Assembly: GCA_003242515.1 (NCBI GenBank)
Contig: QGUS01000130.1
Location: 1-5,307 of the forward strand
DNA: 5,307 bases
Origin: Actinomycetota bacterium
Lineage (GTDB): Bacteria; Actinomycetota; Acidimicrobiia; Spongiisociales; ZC4RG35
Direction of reading: 5' to 3'
Shown here: piece by piece, positions 4,297-5,307 of the stretch
Position numbering within the stretch: the stretch's first letter is position 1
How the letters are laid out: each line of letters begins with the position of its first letter
Notes under the pieces: generated by a model
The model's input: the letters and a program-made list of their open reading frames with translations, nothing else
Told to the model about the DNA's origin: nothing
The model's database searches: none
Translations under genes and position numbers: made by a program

Positions 4297-5307
4297 ACCG
4301 AACCGTCCGCACTCTCGTCGTCTACGCACTGGGCATCCTCCTCATCGCGGTCCTGACCCAGACCTGGATGTCCCAGCTGACCGCCCCGGAGGAGATCTCC
4401 ATCTCCGAGTTCGTCTCCAACGTGGAGTCGGGCCGCTACGAGCTGGTCGTCCTGGGCAAGAACAGCCAGCAGGCGCGCGGCCGTCTCGTGGGCAGCGGCG
4501 CCGGCGAGGGCCGATTCGACCACGTCGCCGACTACGTCCCCGGGTACGAGGAGCAGCTGACGGCGCTCCTGGAGGAGGAGCTCCCGGGCTCCTGGGACGT
4601 CGACTCCGAGCCGCCCGGCTTCTGGTCGGTCTTCATCTCGATCATCCCGTGGCTCTTCCTCTTCGGCTTCATGATCTTCGTGTTCATGCAGATGCAGGGA
4701 GGCGGCAGCCGCGTCATGCAGTTCGGCCGCTCCCGGGCCAAGCTCGTCGGCAAGGAGCAACCCCGTGTCACCTTCGACGACGTGGCCGGCCTCACCGAGG
4801 CCAAGGAGGAGCTCGCCGAGATCCGCGACTTCCTCGCCAATCCCGACCGGTACCGGCAGATGGGCGCCAAGATCCCGAAGGGCGTCCTGCTCTACGGCCC
4901 TCCGGGCACCGGCAAGACCCTGCTCGCCAAGGCCGTGGCCGGCGAGGCGGGCGTCCCGTTCTTCTCCATCTCCGGCTCGGACTTCGTGGAGATGTTCGTG
5001 GGCGTGGGCGCCGCCCGTGTCCGCGACCTCTTCGACCAGGCCAAGCAGCACGCCCCGGCCATCGTCTTCATCGACGAGATCGACGCTGTCGGCCGTCACC
5101 GCGGCGCCGGTCTCGGAGGTGGCCACGACGAGCGTGAGCAGACCCTCAACCAGCTGCTGGTCGAGCTCGACGGCTTCGAGGGCAACGCCGGGGTGATCGT
5201 GATGGCGGCGACCAACCGGCCGGACATCCTCGACCCGGCCCTCCTCCGTCCCGGCCGCTTCGACCGCCAGATCGTCGTCGACGCCCCCGACATCGAGGGC
5301 CGTGAGG
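4293..5307 (+). CDS. ftsH: ATP-dependent zinc metalloprotease FtsH, N-terminal part (cut by the right edge)
   Basis: 338 codons are present and the frame continues past the window. The order is typical of FtsH: first transmembrane helix (about 8-24), extracytoplasmic domain (about 25-110), second transmembrane helix (about 111-132), a Gly-rich junction MQGGGSRVMQFGRSRAK (134-150), then the AAA+ domain beginning VTFDDVAGL (159-167). It has Walker A GPPGTGKT (202-209), the pore loop in FVEMFVGVGAARVRDLF (231-247), Walker B IVFIDEID (257-264) and a second region of homology with TNRPDILDPALLRPGRFDR (307-325), including arginine fingers R319 and R322. The HEXXH protease domain should lie beyond the edge. 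FtsH is a membrane hexamer that unfolds and degrades membrane and regulatory proteins. Start: TTG 4293 with GAGG five bases upstream; there is no better in-frame start. The extracytoplasmic domain has an acidic Leu/Glu-rich stretch (about 85-98). Confidence 0.95.
   Translation, partial: MNRTVRTLVVYALGILLIAVLTQTWMSQLTAPEEISISEFVSNVESGRYELVVLGKNSQQARGRLVGSGAGEGRFDHVADYVPGYEEQLTALLEEELPGSWDVDSEPPGFWSVFISIIPWLFLFGFMIFVFMQMQGGGSRVMQFGRSRAKLVGKEQPRVTFDDVAGLTEAKEELAEIRDFLANPDRYRQMGAKIPKGVLLYGPPGTGKTLLAKAVAGEAGVPFFSISGSDFVEMFVGVGAARVRDLFDQAKQHAPAIVFIDEIDAVGRHRGAGLGGGHDEREQTLNQLLVELDGFEGNAGVIVMAATNRPDILDPALLRPGRFDRQIVVDAPDIEGRE

Noticed and set aside
4242..5126. Minus-strand open frame of 294 codons opposite ftsH
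   Set aside because: It is antisense to the FtsH AAA+ domain and its acidic low-complexity product is the mirror of that coding sequence.

Overview
The window is GC-rich, densely packed bacterial chromosome with in-frame overlaps and GTG/TTG starts. A SigR/SigH-type ECF sigma factor with an RsrA-type zinc anti-sigma factor, followed by a DUF2342 zinc metallopeptidase, tilS, hpt and ftsH, points to Actinomycetota. The metalloprotease-tilS-hpt-ftsH order is known from mycobacteria and relatives. A deep-branching, possibly uncultured lineage such as Acidimicrobiia is a guess, not something the sequence proves.

Layout. Positions 1-276 (minus) hold the N-terminus of an unrecognised membrane-anchored protein that runs off the left edge. 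A short divergent intergenic region (277-355) separates it from a plus-strand series covering the rest: sigR-like sigma factor (356-946), rsrA-like anti-sigma factor (930-1166, overlapping by 17 nt), a 98-residue secreted-and-anchored small protein of unknown function (1205-1501), a zinc-dependent metalloprotease-like protein (1498-2529, GTGA overlap), tilS (from 2508, overlapping by 22 nt) continuing in the same frame and without a stop into hpt (to 4229), then ftsH (from 4293, cut by the right edge). There is no gene-free stretch over 300 bases, and no tRNA, rRNA, mobile element, CRISPR array or long repeat was seen.

How the genes may work together. SigR/RsrA is a thiol-redox switch for transcription. 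TilS modifies C34 of a tRNA-Ile to lysidine so that AUA is decoded as Ile. HPRT salvages hypoxanthine/guanine with PRPP. FtsH is the membrane AAA+ protease. The most notable points are the uninterrupted TilS-HPRT reading frame just upstream of ftsH, the unknown bitopic small protein coupled to the metalloprotease, and a 10-codon open frame whose stop overlaps the ftsH TTG start. The core genes are conserved housekeeping genes. I see no convincing new defence or mobile system.
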